The notes: a model not told the origin generated them from the sequence alone. A stretch of 26,765 nucleotides of DNA from a virus (IMGVR_UViG_3300042484_001286:1-26765), one strand, 5' to 3'; shown: positions 1-6,308, numbered from the stretch's first letter. Translations and numbers: made by a program.

Positions 1-7
1 AGTTGTG

Positions 8-35
8 TAATAAAAAACCCCGCCGAAGCGGGGTT
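8..35 (-). terminator. Rho-independent terminator of pstS
   Basis: An 8-bp stem (AACCCCGC / GCGGGGTT) closes on a CGAA/TTCG tetraloop. On the minus strand it is followed by TTTTTTATTA. It starts 6 bases after the pstS stop codon, so pstS transcription probably ends here. The hairpin is symmetrical enough to work for the plus strand too, but no plus-strand gene is visible. Confidence 0.9.
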
Positions 36-41
36 AATTTT

Positions 42-1049
42 TTAATGTTTAATTTGTGTCCAAACTTTTTGACGAATCTGATTAGTCAATGAATCTGGCA
101 ATGGAACATAATCTAAATCTAAAGCATCTTTCTTACCATTTTTCCAAGACCAATCAAAAAACTTTAAGACTTCTTGACTTGCTTTTTTGTCAGTAGGATC
201 TTTATACATGACAATGAAACTTGCACCACTAATTGGCCAAACAGATGTGCCTCTTTGATTTACAAGACTAACACCCATACCTGATACCGAGAACCAATCA
301 GCATTGGCAGCTGCAGCAGCAAATGTAGAATCATCTGGATCTACATATAGACCATTACGATTTTCCATTTTAAAATGTGGAATTTTATTTTTCTTTGCAT
401 AAGCATATTCAACATAACCAATAGAACCTTTCACACGTTCAACATTGGCAGCAACGCCTTCGTTACCTTTACCACCAACACTTGATGCAGCTGGCCATTT
501 AACGGCTGCACCTTTACCTACAGTTGCACGCCAATCTTGACTAACTTCGTTAAGATAATCAGTAAAAATAAAAGTTGTACCAGAACCATCAGCACGATGA
601 ACTACTGTGATTGATTGGTTGGGTAATGTTCTGCCTGAATTAAGTGCTACAATTTTTGGATCATTCCATTTTGTGATACGACCCATAAAAATTTCCGCAA
701 GAACTGTACCATTGATTCTTAAATCTCCTGGTTTAAAACCATCAATATTGAAAACTGGAACTACGCCACCAAGGACGGCAGGAAATTGCACTTGATTATT
801 TTTATCTAAATCTTCACCTTTAACTGGTGCATCAGTAGCGCCAAATGTAACTGTCTTGGCGTTGATTTGTTTTATACCGCCAGAAGAACCAATTGATTGA
901 TAATTCAAATTGACATTACTTACTTTCTTATATCCTTCGGCCCACTTGGCATAAATTGGAAATGGAAATGTTGCACCAGCTCCAGTAATATCTGTTGCGT
1001 GTGCTGTAATTGCCACAAAACTTAATAAAGCGACTAATAACTTACCCAT
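42..1049 (-). CDS. pstS: Phosphate ABC transporter substrate-binding protein PstS
   Basis: Periplasmic phosphate-binding protein of the host high-affinity Pst uptake system, carried here as a phage auxiliary metabolic gene. The 335-residue product starts with a signal peptide (MGKLLVALLSFVAITAHA, cleaved near ATDITG). It then shows the family landmarks TGAGATFPFPIYAKW, SIGSSGGIKQI, FGATDAPV, HRADGSGTTFIFTDYL, GSIGYVEYAYAKK and a C-terminal LKFFDWSWKNG. It is closely E. coli-like in length and motif order, so a proteobacterial origin is likely. The ATG at 1049 is preferred over the in-frame TTG at 1055 because AGGAG sits 6 bases before the ATG and touches the TTG. No pstA/B/C is present; the phage would supply only the binding protein to a host transporter. 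It stands alone between two terminators with its own promoter. Confidence 0.96.
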   Translation of the reverse strand: MGKLLVALLSFVAITAHATDITGAGATFPFPIYAKWAEGYKKVSNVNLNYQSIGSSGGIKQINAKTVTFGATDAPVKGEDLDKNNQVQFPAVLGGVVPVFNIDGFKPGDLRINGTVLAEIFMGRITKWNDPKIVALNSGRTLPNQSITVVHRADGSGTTFIFTDYLNEVSQDWRATVGKGAAVKWPAASSVGGKGNEGVAANVERVKGSIGYVEYAYAKKNKIPHFKMENRNGLYVDPDDSTFAAAAANADWFSVSGMGVSLVNQRGTSVWPISGASFIVMYKDPTDKKASQEVLKFFDWSWKNGKKDALDLDYVPLPDSLTNQIRQKVWTQIKH

Positions 1050-1084
1050 GAACAACTCCTTTAAAGAAAAAAAATATCTCCAAT

Positions 1085-1114
1085 ATTATTTAAGCGCTCA
1101 TATCGTTATGTCAC
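1085..1114 (-). promoter_or_regulatory. Candidate sigma70 promoter for pstS
   Basis: On the minus strand GTGACA (5/6 to TTGACA) is followed after 18 bases by AATAAT (5/6 to TATAAT). It lies about 35 bases upstream of the pstS start and just after the terminator of the preceding transcript, so pstS can be transcribed independently. A PhoB box is not convincing here. Confidence 0.5.
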
Positions 1115-1143
1115 AAAAAATTCATCCAGCTTTAATAAAACTG

Positions 1144-1173
1144 TAATAAAAAACCCACCATAAAGGTGGGTTT
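1144..1173 (-). terminator. Rho-independent terminator after gene 32 / small secreted gene
   Basis: A 9-bp perfect stem (AAACCCACC / GGTGGGTTT) with a 5-base loop is followed on the minus strand by TTTTTTATTA. It lies about 20 bases past the stop of the 43-residue gene. The stem base and T-run share a 15-base identical string (TGTAATAAAAAACCC on the plus strand) with the terminator after pstS. Confidence 0.88.
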
Positions 1174-1191
1174 CTTTTAAGAAAGAAAAAA

Positions 1192-1323
1192 TTACTTCTT
1201 CTTTTCGTCTTTCTTAACTTCTGCTTTAGGTGCTTCTTTCTTTGGTTCTTCTTTCTTAGCAGGTGCCTGAGCAAATGCTGCAACAGCGAACATAGAAGCT
1301 ACGAGTGCGGTAAGATACTTCAT
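1192..1323 (-). CDS. Small secreted Lys/Glu/Pro-rich protein (43 aa)
   Basis: A 43-residue ORF with a good ribosome site (GGAAG, 5 bases before ATG). It opens with a clear signal peptide, MKYLTALVASMFAVAAFA, with an AFA-Q cleavage site. The remaining ~25 residues are almost only K, E, P and A (PAKKEEPKKEAPKAE, ending DEKKK), which is probably disordered and charged. Tiny secreted proteins of this make-up are familiar from betaproteobacterial genomes, as far as I recall. That hints at gene transfer from the host, but is not proof. It is co-directional with gene 32 upstream (47-base gap) and followed by a strong terminator, so it is probably the last gene of that transcript. Function unknown; a periplasmic role during infection is speculation. 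Confidence 0.8.
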   Translation of the reverse strand: MKYLTALVASMFAVAAFAQAPAKKEEPKKEAPKAEVKKDEKKK

Positions 1324-1370
1324 TTTACTTCCTTTCAATCAAAGTTAAAAAATCACAAACTACTCATCAA

Positions 1371-2255
1371 TTAATCTTCTTCAGCTAACTTGCTGAAATA
1401 TGCCATATCATCATCTTCGGAATCATCCTTAAATGGAGAATCTTCTGCTACTGCCTTAGGTGCAGGTTTCGCTTTGGCTTGTTCTACGGTTGTGCGTGGC
1501 GCTTCACCATTGAGACCGAGAACTTTGTCTAAGCGTTGCTTCAGAGCATCATATGATTTGAACTCAGAACCTTTCAAAAGTTCTTGTAGAGAATGCTCAG
1601 ACTTCCAAATTTTCTCCAACTCATCATCATCACTCAACAAAGCAGATGGTGATTCGAATTCAGACTTATCATAGTTCTGATAACCTTCAACCTTACGAAT
1701 CTTTAACTTAAAGTTAGCACCTTTCCACATATCAAATGGATTGATTGCCTGTTCATCAGCAAATTGTGGATTCATGGCTTCGGAGATTTTGTCAAAAATC
1801 TTTTTACCAAATTTGAACAGAAATACTTTACCTTCGTTTTCTTTATTTGAAGGGTCGGATACAATATAAACGTTGGCAATGTAATTTAGTTTACGTTTTT
1901 GTTTACGGACAATATCTTTATTTGCTTCAATACCAGAATTCCATAGTGAAGTATTATGTTCACAAACAGGACATTGTTGATTTTGAGTGGTCAGACAGTT
2001 ATCGATTAACCAACCACCTGGACCTTGAAATCCATGTGAGAAGATTTTGACCCATGGTAAACCATCTTCACCATCTGCTGCAGAAGCAGGCAGAAAACGA
2101 ATCGTAGCCATGCCATTACCAGATTTATCTACGGCTGGGCGCCAGTAGTTATCGGATTTATCGTTGCCTTCGGATGAGGTATTAAGTGCCTCGATTGCTT
2201 TTGATAGTTTGTCGAGGTTGCCAGATTGGCGTTTGAGGTTCGCAAATGAACTCAT
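1371..2255 (-). CDS. 32: Single-stranded DNA-binding protein gp32
   Basis: T4-type gp32, which coats single-stranded DNA in replication, recombination and repair. The 294-residue product has the expected three parts. First is a basic N-terminal segment with LKRQSG, the LAST-like self-interaction region. Next is an OB-fold core with a zinc site spaced H74-X12-C87-X7-C95-X2-C98 (T4: H-X12-C-X9-C-X2-C). Last is an acidic C-terminal tail (SPFKDDSEDDD then AEED), which recruits partner proteins. A Pro/Ala/Lys linker precedes the tail. A near-perfect sigma70 promoter lies about 65 bases upstream inside the end of the nucleotidase gene, so gene 32 can be expressed strongly and separately. The RBS is GAAAGGAAG before the ATG. 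Confidence 0.96.
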   Translation of the reverse strand: MSSFANLKRQSGNLDKLSKAIEALNTSSEGNDKSDNYWRPAVDKSGNGMATIRFLPASAADGEDGLPWVKIFSHGFQGPGGWLIDNCLTTQNQQCPVCEHNTSLWNSGIEANKDIVRKQKRKLNYIANVYIVSDPSNKENEGKVFLFKFGKKIFDKISEAMNPQFADEQAINPFDMWKGANFKLKIRKVEGYQNYDKSEFESPSALLSDDDELEKIWKSEHSLQELLKGSEFKSYDALKQRLDKVLGLNGEAPRTTVEQAKAKPAPKAVAEDSPFKDDSEDDDMAYFSKLAEED

Positions 2256-2320
2256 AATTTACTTCCTTTCGTATTAAACGGATTATTAACGGTGTATAAA
2301 ACGGCTTGTCCACATTATTC

Positions 2321-2349
2321 ATTATATAAGAATATTTATCCAATGTCAA
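2321..2349 (-). promoter_or_regulatory. Consensus sigma70 promoter for gene 32
   Basis: On the minus strand a perfect TTGACA (2349-2344) and a perfect TATAAT (2326-2321) are separated by exactly 17 bases. The spacer also contains GATAAATA, one base off the T4 late box. The -35 box overlaps the stop codon of the upstream nucleotidase gene. This is among the strongest promoters in the window and fits the high demand for gp32. Confidence 0.88.
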
Positions 2350-2831
2350 GTATACATTTTCAAAATACCGATGGTAGTAATGGCATCCGTGTGAAGTATA
2401 CCAACACCACCTTCTACTCTCCATTGGTCAATGTTCTGTGAAGTATCATCAATCAATAGTGAATTTGGGTTAGAGAAATTCTTTTTCAGCCTTTTACCTG
2501 GCACAAGATTGATAGGAAATTCAATGTTGTGATTATGTAACCACTCTGTCTTTTGTTCTCTAATCTCTGCATCACGCTTTTCGGATGATGTTGAAGATAG
2601 AATTTCTGTAGGTATTGGTAATGACCTGAGATAATTAATTAACATCATCGCATCAGGCATCAAATCTAATGTAGCAAATTGTCTGTCAGCAATGAACATG
2701 GTAAAAAACTTGTCAAAGGTTTTGTATGTGTCTGCATCTTTCGGTTCAATCTTATACAATTCTTTGTATCGTTTATTGAAGTCAGCAATCACACCATCCA
2801 TGTCCAAATAAATCTTGGTAATCTTATGCAT
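2346..2831 (-). CDS. HAD-family 5'(3')-deoxyribonucleotidase-like phosphatase
   Basis: 161 residues with haloacid-dehalogenase motifs. The N-terminal KIYLDMDGVIADFN carries the catalytic Asp pair DxD (motif I). ILSSTSS carries the Ser/Thr of motif II, followed by a Lys-containing segment. LLIDDTSQNIDQW carries the acidic motif IV. Length and the motif I signature fit phage nucleotidases of the deoxyribonucleotidase type, which dephosphorylate (deoxy)nucleoside monophosphates and tune nucleotide pools. The exact substrate cannot be told from sequence. The start ATG overlaps the end of gene 59 by 8 bases, so translation is coupled. It sits between genes 59 and 32, which are neighbours in T4. 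Confidence 0.85.
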   Translation of the reverse strand: MHKITKIYLDMDGVIADFNKRYKELYKIEPKDADTYKTFDKFFTMFIADRQFATLDLMPDAMMLINYLRSLPIPTEILSSTSSEKRDAEIREQKTEWLHNHNIEFPINLVPGKRLKKNFSNPNSLLIDDTSQNIDQWRVEGGVGILHTDAITTIGILKMYT

Positions 2832-3432
2832 ATTCTCTAATCTTTTCTTTTAATATTTGTTTATACTTTTCTTTATCATAATGTAGAAATGCCTTATACT
2901 TTTGACATTTCATTTTAAAATTTGGCCACACAATATCATCATAGATTTCTTTTTGCCACATTGGAAAAAAATTCATAATATCATCTAAAATGATAAGTGT
3001 TTCAATTGCAATATCACCTTGTTGACCACATTGCATGAGTAACGGAAATTCATTTTTTCTAACCATTAATAATTCATTTGGTACATTCACTTTATCTAAT
3101 AGTTTAATTATATCATTTTCAAAGGTATAAGTCAAGCTTTGTATTCTTTTCTGCCACTTCTTATAAATTTCTTCGGAATCAGGTCCTATTATATCACCGA
3201 CCCATTGAACATCGCTTACCAAAAAGTTGGCAACATAGTAATCTTTTAATTCTGTCAATCCAAATTTACGAGATAAACGGTAGAATGAATACTTGTCTTT
3301 TCTGGTAGAGAATGTTGTTTTGGTAACATTGGTCTTACCATTGTATTTGATATAGTCGTAACTATCGGATGTGAAATGCAACTTCAACGCATGAAACATG
3401 GCGAAAGCGGCAAAACCTGAATTTTCAATCAT
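2824..3432 (-). CDS. 59: Helicase loader gp59 (replicative helicase assembly protein)
   Basis: 202 residues; T4 gp59 is 217. It matches remembered T4 gp59 in order: YDYIKYNGK (T4 YDVIKYNW), TRKDKYSFYRLSRKFGL (T4 RRDKYFFQKLSEKYKL), the VANFL segment and WVGDI (T4 WIGDI). The C-terminal half contains a LIILDD segment (T4 FILLDS) and a basic, helical end. gp59 loads the replicative helicase onto gp32-coated forks. Position supports the call: it is beside gene 33 and one gene from gene 32, as in T4. The RBS is weak, so translation may depend on coupling to gene 33, whose stop is 6 bases upstream. Confidence 0.88.
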   Translation of the reverse strand: MIENSGFAAFAMFHALKLHFTSDSYDYIKYNGKTNVTKTTFSTRKDKYSFYRLSRKFGLTELKDYYVANFLVSDVQWVGDIIGPDSEEIYKKWQKRIQSLTYTFENDIIKLLDKVNVPNELLMVRKNEFPLLMQCGQQGDIAIETLIILDDIMNFFPMWQKEIYDDIVWPNFKMKCQKYKAFLHYDKEKYKQILKEKIREYA

Positions 3433-3438
3433 AACAAT

Positions 3439-3660
3439 TTAAAGAGGTAACTTTGAACTCTTTTTGATTAGGTTTAGTTCCTGAGCCTCATCACGGATTT
3501 TTGCTTTAAGTGCAGATGAAATTAATGTGGAGGCCACTTCAACTTCTAATCCTGTTTCTTTGCAATGGTGTAGAATGGCATCCATGTGATTACATCTCAA
3601 TTTGGATGCCAGTTCTTCAATCATCATACTAAAATCTTTAATCTCACCTTTTGTTGGCAT
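3439..3660 (-). CDS. 33: Late promoter transcription co-activator gp33
   Basis: 73 residues from the ATG at 3660, which directly follows the stop of the upstream hydrolase gene. An in-frame upstream start (3702) would overlap that gene by about 40 bases and is less likely. The C-terminal half, ALKAKIRDEAQELNLI, resembles the end of T4 gp33 (IIEKIQSEAIDENLL). The middle has the IEEL...CNHMDAILHHC pattern parallel to T4's MVEEFGMSYLEATTAF. gp33 bridges RNA polymerase and the sliding clamp to activate late transcription. It is shorter than T4 gp33 (112 aa). The call rests mainly on synteny (33-59-32) plus this weak similarity. A late promoter box elsewhere in the window shows such a system is used. 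Confidence 0.72.
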   Translation of the reverse strand: MPTKGEIKDFSMMIEELASKLRCNHMDAILHHCKETGLEVEVASTLISSALKAKIRDEAQELNLIKKSSKLPL

Positions 3661-3661
3661 A

Positions 3662-4204
3662 TTATATTTTACTTTTCTCTTTATAAAAAATGTGATTACC
3701 AATCTGTGTGATTCTTGGTAAATTCCAATTAGGCTTTACATAATTGGCATGATAATACATGGCCTTCTCTTTGTGTAGTGTAACATGAGCAACTTCAGAT
3801 GTCAAGGCTTTCTTTGCAACAAGTACCGATTCTTCCCATTGATATGAGTTGCGAATCATACTGTATGCTGAACTACAGAACCAAGAGAATTGGCAGACTA
3901 TTCTACCATTCACTTCATCCTTTTGCTTGACAACACCACAAACGGTCTTTGGAAACTTTCCAGAGTTTACACGATTGAGTGTTACTTGTGCTACTGCTAG
4001 TTTACCCTCAAAGGACTCACTAGCGGATTCATAGTAGATGTTTTCAGCAAGGCATTGTACCTCGTTACTGAAATGATTGCCAAGGTTTGAAACAGTTACT
4101 TTGTTTGCTTGTGCCTTGGCTATGGGAATTAGTAGATTAACTGCAATAAGAGCTGTTGAGATTGCAATTAAAAATTTGTTTGTTACTTTACGGTTGAAAT
4201 ACAT
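3662..4204 (-). CDS. SleB/CwlJ-type cell wall hydrolase
   Basis: 180 residues. The N-terminus has a basic stretch and one hydrophobic segment (about residues 11-31, FLIAISTALIAVNLLIP, ending AKA), a signal peptide or signal anchor. From about residue 48 it carries the Hydrolase_2 (SleB/CwlJ) pattern: VQCLAENIYYESASESFEGK, AVAQVTLNRV, FPKTVCGVVKQK, CQFSWFC and a later MYYHANYV. The Glu of CLAENIYYE is the expected catalytic residue. Enzymes of this family cut peptidoglycan, and aquatic T4-like phages often carry one, probably for lysis or entry. The signal suggests export by the host Sec system. The RBS AAGGAAG lies before the ATG. The gene is coupled to gene 33 (stop and start one base apart). 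Confidence 0.88.
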   Translation of the reverse strand: MYFNRKVTNKFLIAISTALIAVNLLIPIAKAQANKVTVSNLGNHFSNEVQCLAENIYYESASESFEGKLAVAQVTLNRVNSGKFPKTVCGVVKQKDEVNGRIVCQFSWFCSSAYSMIRNSYQWEESVLVAKKALTSEVAHVTLHKEKAMYYHANYVKPNWNLPRITQIGNHIFYKEKSKI

Positions 4205-4224
4205 TTTTCTTCCTTATTGATTAC

Positions 4225-4246
4225 GGCGGCCAAACTTCTGACCGCC
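4225..4246 (-). other. Intercistronic hairpin upstream of the hydrolase
   Basis: GGCGG and CCGCC form a stem that continues with a G-U, C-G and A-U pair in the minus-strand RNA, with a 6-base loop. No T-run follows, so it is not a standard terminator. It lies just before the RBS of the SleB-like gene and could slow translation or protect mRNA ends. Function unproven. Confidence 0.45.
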
Positions 4247-4257
4247 TTGGTCTCCAA

Positions 4258-4536
4258 TTACGAATTAGTTTTCGATTTTATTTTAACTTCAGGTTGTGGA
4301 GGGGTTTGAGAAACGAAACCATTGAGCATCTCTGCTTTTTTAATGATTTCTTCTTCGGAGGGAAATGGTGGAAAACCTGGATGTTGTGGTGAAGGAGTTC
4401 CGTTAATCTTGGATTCTTCTACCTTGGTTGTCCACTCGTTTGAAATAACTTCACGCTTGCCATAATAGTCATCGGTGAGCATTTCTTTGGCCATTTTTAA
4501 GAGTTCTAGCCGTATCTCATAGGGTGTCATACTCAT
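4258..4536 (-). CDS. Conserved phage protein of unknown function (92 aa)
   Basis: Starts MSMTPYEIRLELLKMAKEML, a helical opening, followed by a Pro-rich middle (TPSPQHPGFPPFPSEEEI) and a charged end. I recall similar 90-residue proteins with an MTPYE(I/L)R start and a FPTEEEI-like motif in T4-like phages of aquatic bacteria, with no known function. No cysteines, signal or membrane segment are seen. AGGAGAAG precedes the ATG. It begins about 20 bases after the probable 3' end of the tmRNA coding piece, so both may come from the same primary transcript. Confidence 0.8.
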   Translation of the reverse strand: MSMTPYEIRLELLKMAKEMLTDDYYGKREVISNEWTTKVEESKINGTPSPQHPGFPPFPSEEEIIKKAEMLNGFVSQTPPQPEVKIKSKTNS

Positions 4537-4555
4537 TTACTTCTCCTTGTGTGTG

Positions 4556-4915
4556 TTTATGTGTATTACCAGCGGTTTGTGTGATGCTGGTGATTTATTT
4601 ATCCAGGTGATTCTGTTGCTAAGTTCACCTGGTGAAACTCCGCTTACCTTATTCAGGCAGCAAGTGCATACTTATTATCGTTTGCGGTTAAATCAATTGC
4701 TTCTTCGACCGAGTGTCCTCAATCCTAACGTCTTTAGCTTTGACGATTCTCCATCTTTATACTTATTACTCTGTCGAAACTATTTCACCCCCATCAGAAG
4801 CACATTGCCACAACTATAGTGTGTGTTTGCTACCGATAACTCGGTTCGTCAATATACTTTTGGTGGAGGTGGGCAGGTATTGCACCGCCGTCCAAAATAA
4901 CTTTTTAAAAACTTC
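4556..4915 (-). ncRNA. ssrA: Circularly permuted two-piece tmRNA (tag ANDNKYALAA)
   Basis: Ribosome-rescue RNA in the permuted order: acceptor piece first, then an intervening segment, then the coding piece. Acceptor piece (about 4915-4861): T-arm-like hairpin at 4889-4872, then CACCUCC, discriminator A and encoded CCA ending at 4861. Intervening segment 4860-4793. Coding piece from 4792: GGGGGUG pairs all seven bases with CACCUCC, with a G-U at the third pair, the alanine identity pair. The tRNA-like conserved UUCGAC follows. AGAGUAAU (4772-4765) pairs with GUUAUUUU (4901-4894) as helix P2. The tag frame at 4685-4653 begins at GCAAACGA and encodes A-N-D-N-K-Y-A-L-A-A-stop (E. coli ANDENYALAA). 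Downstream, CCAGGTGA/TCACCTGG and ACCAGC/GCTGGT stems fit the pseudoknot region. Outer ends are estimates. Plus-strand ORFs here are shadows. Confidence 0.93.
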
Positions 4916-4921
4916 TACGAA

Positions 4922-5032
4922 TTACTTCAATATAAAAAGTATTGCTAATACACCTACAGCAAATGCACAGGCACCCATGTAGAAAGCAAAACTTTTTACT
5001 TTATATTCTTTTACACAATCTTTACTAGGCAT
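4922..5032 (-). CDS. Tiny single-pass membrane protein (36 aa)
   Basis: 36 residues: a polar start (MPSKDCVKEYKVKS) followed by one strongly hydrophobic helix (FAFYMGACAFAVGVLAILFIL) and a final Lys. The ATG at 5032 overlaps the stop of the upstream tiny gene (TAATG) and has a GAAAGGAT ribosome site, so it is preferred to the longer in-frame start at 5146, which would overlap that gene in another frame. Its stop sits a few bases before the probable start of the tmRNA acceptor piece. Function unknown. Confidence 0.65.
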   Translation of the reverse strand: MPSKDCVKEYKVKSFAFYMGACAFAVGVLAILFILK

Positions 5033-5157
5033 TACAGTATCCTTTCGAGTAACCAAATAACAAAAAGAAAACTTAGACCACCAGCCAATATTTTTAAAGC
5101 CCCGATTTGTCTTTTGTTCTGCTCGGGAGTGCAGAGTTTTTTCCAATATCTATTCAT
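5032..5157 (-). CDS. Tiny membrane protein (41 aa)
   Basis: 41 residues: a basic, helical start (MNRYWKKLCTPEQNKRQIGA) followed by one hydrophobic segment (LKILAGGLSFLFVIWLL) and ERIL. AGGA lies 4 bases before ATG, and the TAA stop overlaps the next ATG, giving a translationally coupled pair of small membrane proteins. Oddly, the -10 box of the promoter at 5166-5194 abuts this RBS, so a transcript starting there would lack the RBS. The gene would then be read only from upstream transcripts. Function unknown. Confidence 0.6.
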   Translation of the reverse strand: MNRYWKKLCTPEQNKRQIGALKILAGGLSFLFVIWLLERIL

Positions 5158-5165
5158 AGTGTCCT

Positions 5166-5194
5166 ATTATAAGTGTTTATACTTATTTAGTCAA
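5166..5194 (-). promoter_or_regulatory. Near-consensus sigma70 promoter upstream of tmRNA
   Basis: Minus-strand TTGACT (5/6) and a perfect TATAAT with 17-base spacing. The predicted start site falls about base 5159, only a couple of bases before the 41-residue ORF. It would therefore serve best for the 36-residue gene and the tmRNA downstream. Confidence 0.8.
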
Positions 5195-5241
5195 GCCATT
5201 CACTCAATGTTTACCATTCTTCTCATAATATGAAATGCAAA

Positions 5242-5652
5242 TTAATTTATTGGTAATCTCAAGTGAAATCCCAAAGCGTTAGCTCCATCCTGACTAATTT
5301 TAGGCAAAAAGATTCCACAAATATATTTGTAACACGCCTCAGGAAAAAACATTGGCATCACATTCATTTTTTTATATCCTGTAACAACACCAGCACCAAC
5401 ACCTAAATCCCAAGATTCTGTTTTATAAAAAGAATATCTACCATATGTGTATGCACTTCCTCTATATTCTGAATTTTTATACCAACCAGCTGCAACAGTC
5501 CAATTATCAGAAATAGTTTGTTCTATTCCTGCACCATAATTAAATTCATTAAATCCAGGTGAGTCATGTAAACTCACACCGTTTATTTGAAGATAGGTTG
5601 TTGCTTGAACATTTGTCATTAACAACAAAAACAGTAAAATAATTTTTTTCAT
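5242..5652 (-). CDS. Secreted beta-barrel-like outer-membrane protein
   Basis: 136 residues with a signal peptide (MKKIILLFLLLMTNVQA) and a mature part of alternating polar/aromatic strands: YLQINGVSLHD, FNYGAGIEQTISDNWTVAAGW, YTYGRYSFYKTESWDLGVGAG and a last ALGFHLRLPIN strand. Two Cys (ACYKYIC) could form a disulfide in the periplasm. This pattern fits a small outer-membrane beta-barrel of the type found in some T4-like aquatic phages. No named family is certain. The ATG overlaps the stop of the upstream exonuclease (ATGA). Confidence 0.7.
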   Translation of the reverse strand: MKKIILLFLLLMTNVQATTYLQINGVSLHDSPGFNEFNYGAGIEQTISDNWTVAAGWYKNSEYRGSAYTYGRYSFYKTESWDLGVGAGVVTGYKKMNVMPMFFPEACYKYICGIFLPKISQDGANALGFHLRLPIN

Positions 5653-6308
5653 GAGTTGTGATTGTAGAAATTAATTGCAGTAACTAAACCCTTAATGTGA
5701 TCCTCAGTCTTTTGTTTGAACACGATAGGACTTGAATCCTCAACGGCCATGACGATAACCAAGTCATGGATAGGTTCACCAATCAACTCCTCATACATCA
5801 AGGCATAGGCGGATGTTTGCCAAAAGTAATCCTCAATGTCCTCATGGCTCTTGATTTTTTTGGATGTTTTAAAATCAATTACCGAAAGCACACCATCAAA
5901 CTCAGCAATACAATCCACTCGGCCTGCCATCTTTAATTGTGTGGACCATAATGCTTGTTCTTGGTAATGAATATTGTTGATACGATTCAGGTGTGGTTTA
6001 ATTGATAAAAACATTTCATGTGCATCAGGCATCACATCACCTAATGATTCATTGTTTAGGTATCGTTCACATAAAGTATGCACATTAGTACCACGAGATG
6101 TGGCTTTCTTTGTAATCGCATTGGCAACATCATCACCCACTTTGTTGCGCCATGCTTGAAAGATATGTTTCTTTTGAGCTCCAATTACTGTGGTGACCGA
6201 TGGTAGTTTCGTACCATCAGGTAGTTTATAGAACCGTTTACCGTCAGGAAATGTTTCGGATTGCAGGTCTTGTAATTGCTTTGGTGGGCAGTAATTAAAT
6301 ATGGCCAT
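5649..6308 (-). CDS. PD-(D/E)XK superfamily exonuclease
   Basis: 219 residues from the ATG at 6308, which has GGTGGAG before it; the in-frame start at 6377 would overlap the upstream gene by about 80 bases. The C-terminal half has the PD-(D/E)XK nuclease core of the RecB/Cas4-like type. It comprises a helix with SRGTNVHTLCERYL, the strand AGRVDCIAEFDG (Asp132), the central LSVIDFKTSKK (D145-x-K147) and then a QTSAYALMYEEL helix, which matches the QxxxY motif. Such nucleases trim DNA ends in recombination or degrade host DNA. The N-terminal part (PSVTTVIG) is typical of the aquatic-phage version. The start overlaps the glycosyltransferase stop by 14 bases. Confidence 0.88.
   Translation of the reverse strand: MAIFNYCPPKQLQDLQSETFPDGKRFYKLPDGTKLPSVTTVIGAQKKHIFQAWRNKVGDDVANAITKKATSRGTNVHTLCERYLNNESLGDVMPDAHEMFLSIKPHLNRINNIHYQEQALWSTQLKMAGRVDCIAEFDGVLSVIDFKTSKKIKSHEDIEDYFWQTSAYALMYEELIGEPIHDLVIVMAVEDSSPIVFKQKTEDHIKGLVTAINFYNHNS

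Noticed and set aside
1108-1125. Pho-box-like ATGTCAC-AAAA-AATTCAT upstream of pstS
   Set aside because: Only about 9 of 14 half-site bases match and it faces away from pstS, so PhoB control is not supported.
4591-4606. GATAAATA-type late promoter copies (also at 15124 and 2333)
   Set aside because: They lack the first T of TATAAATA. The 4591 copy is in the tmRNA, the 15124 copy inside a gene, and the 2333 copy in the spacer of a perfect sigma70 promoter.
4547-4982. Two plus-strand ORFs (4547-4819 and 4713-4982)
   Set aside because: They run antisense to the tmRNA halves, have no ribosome site, and their composition follows RNA structure, not protein.
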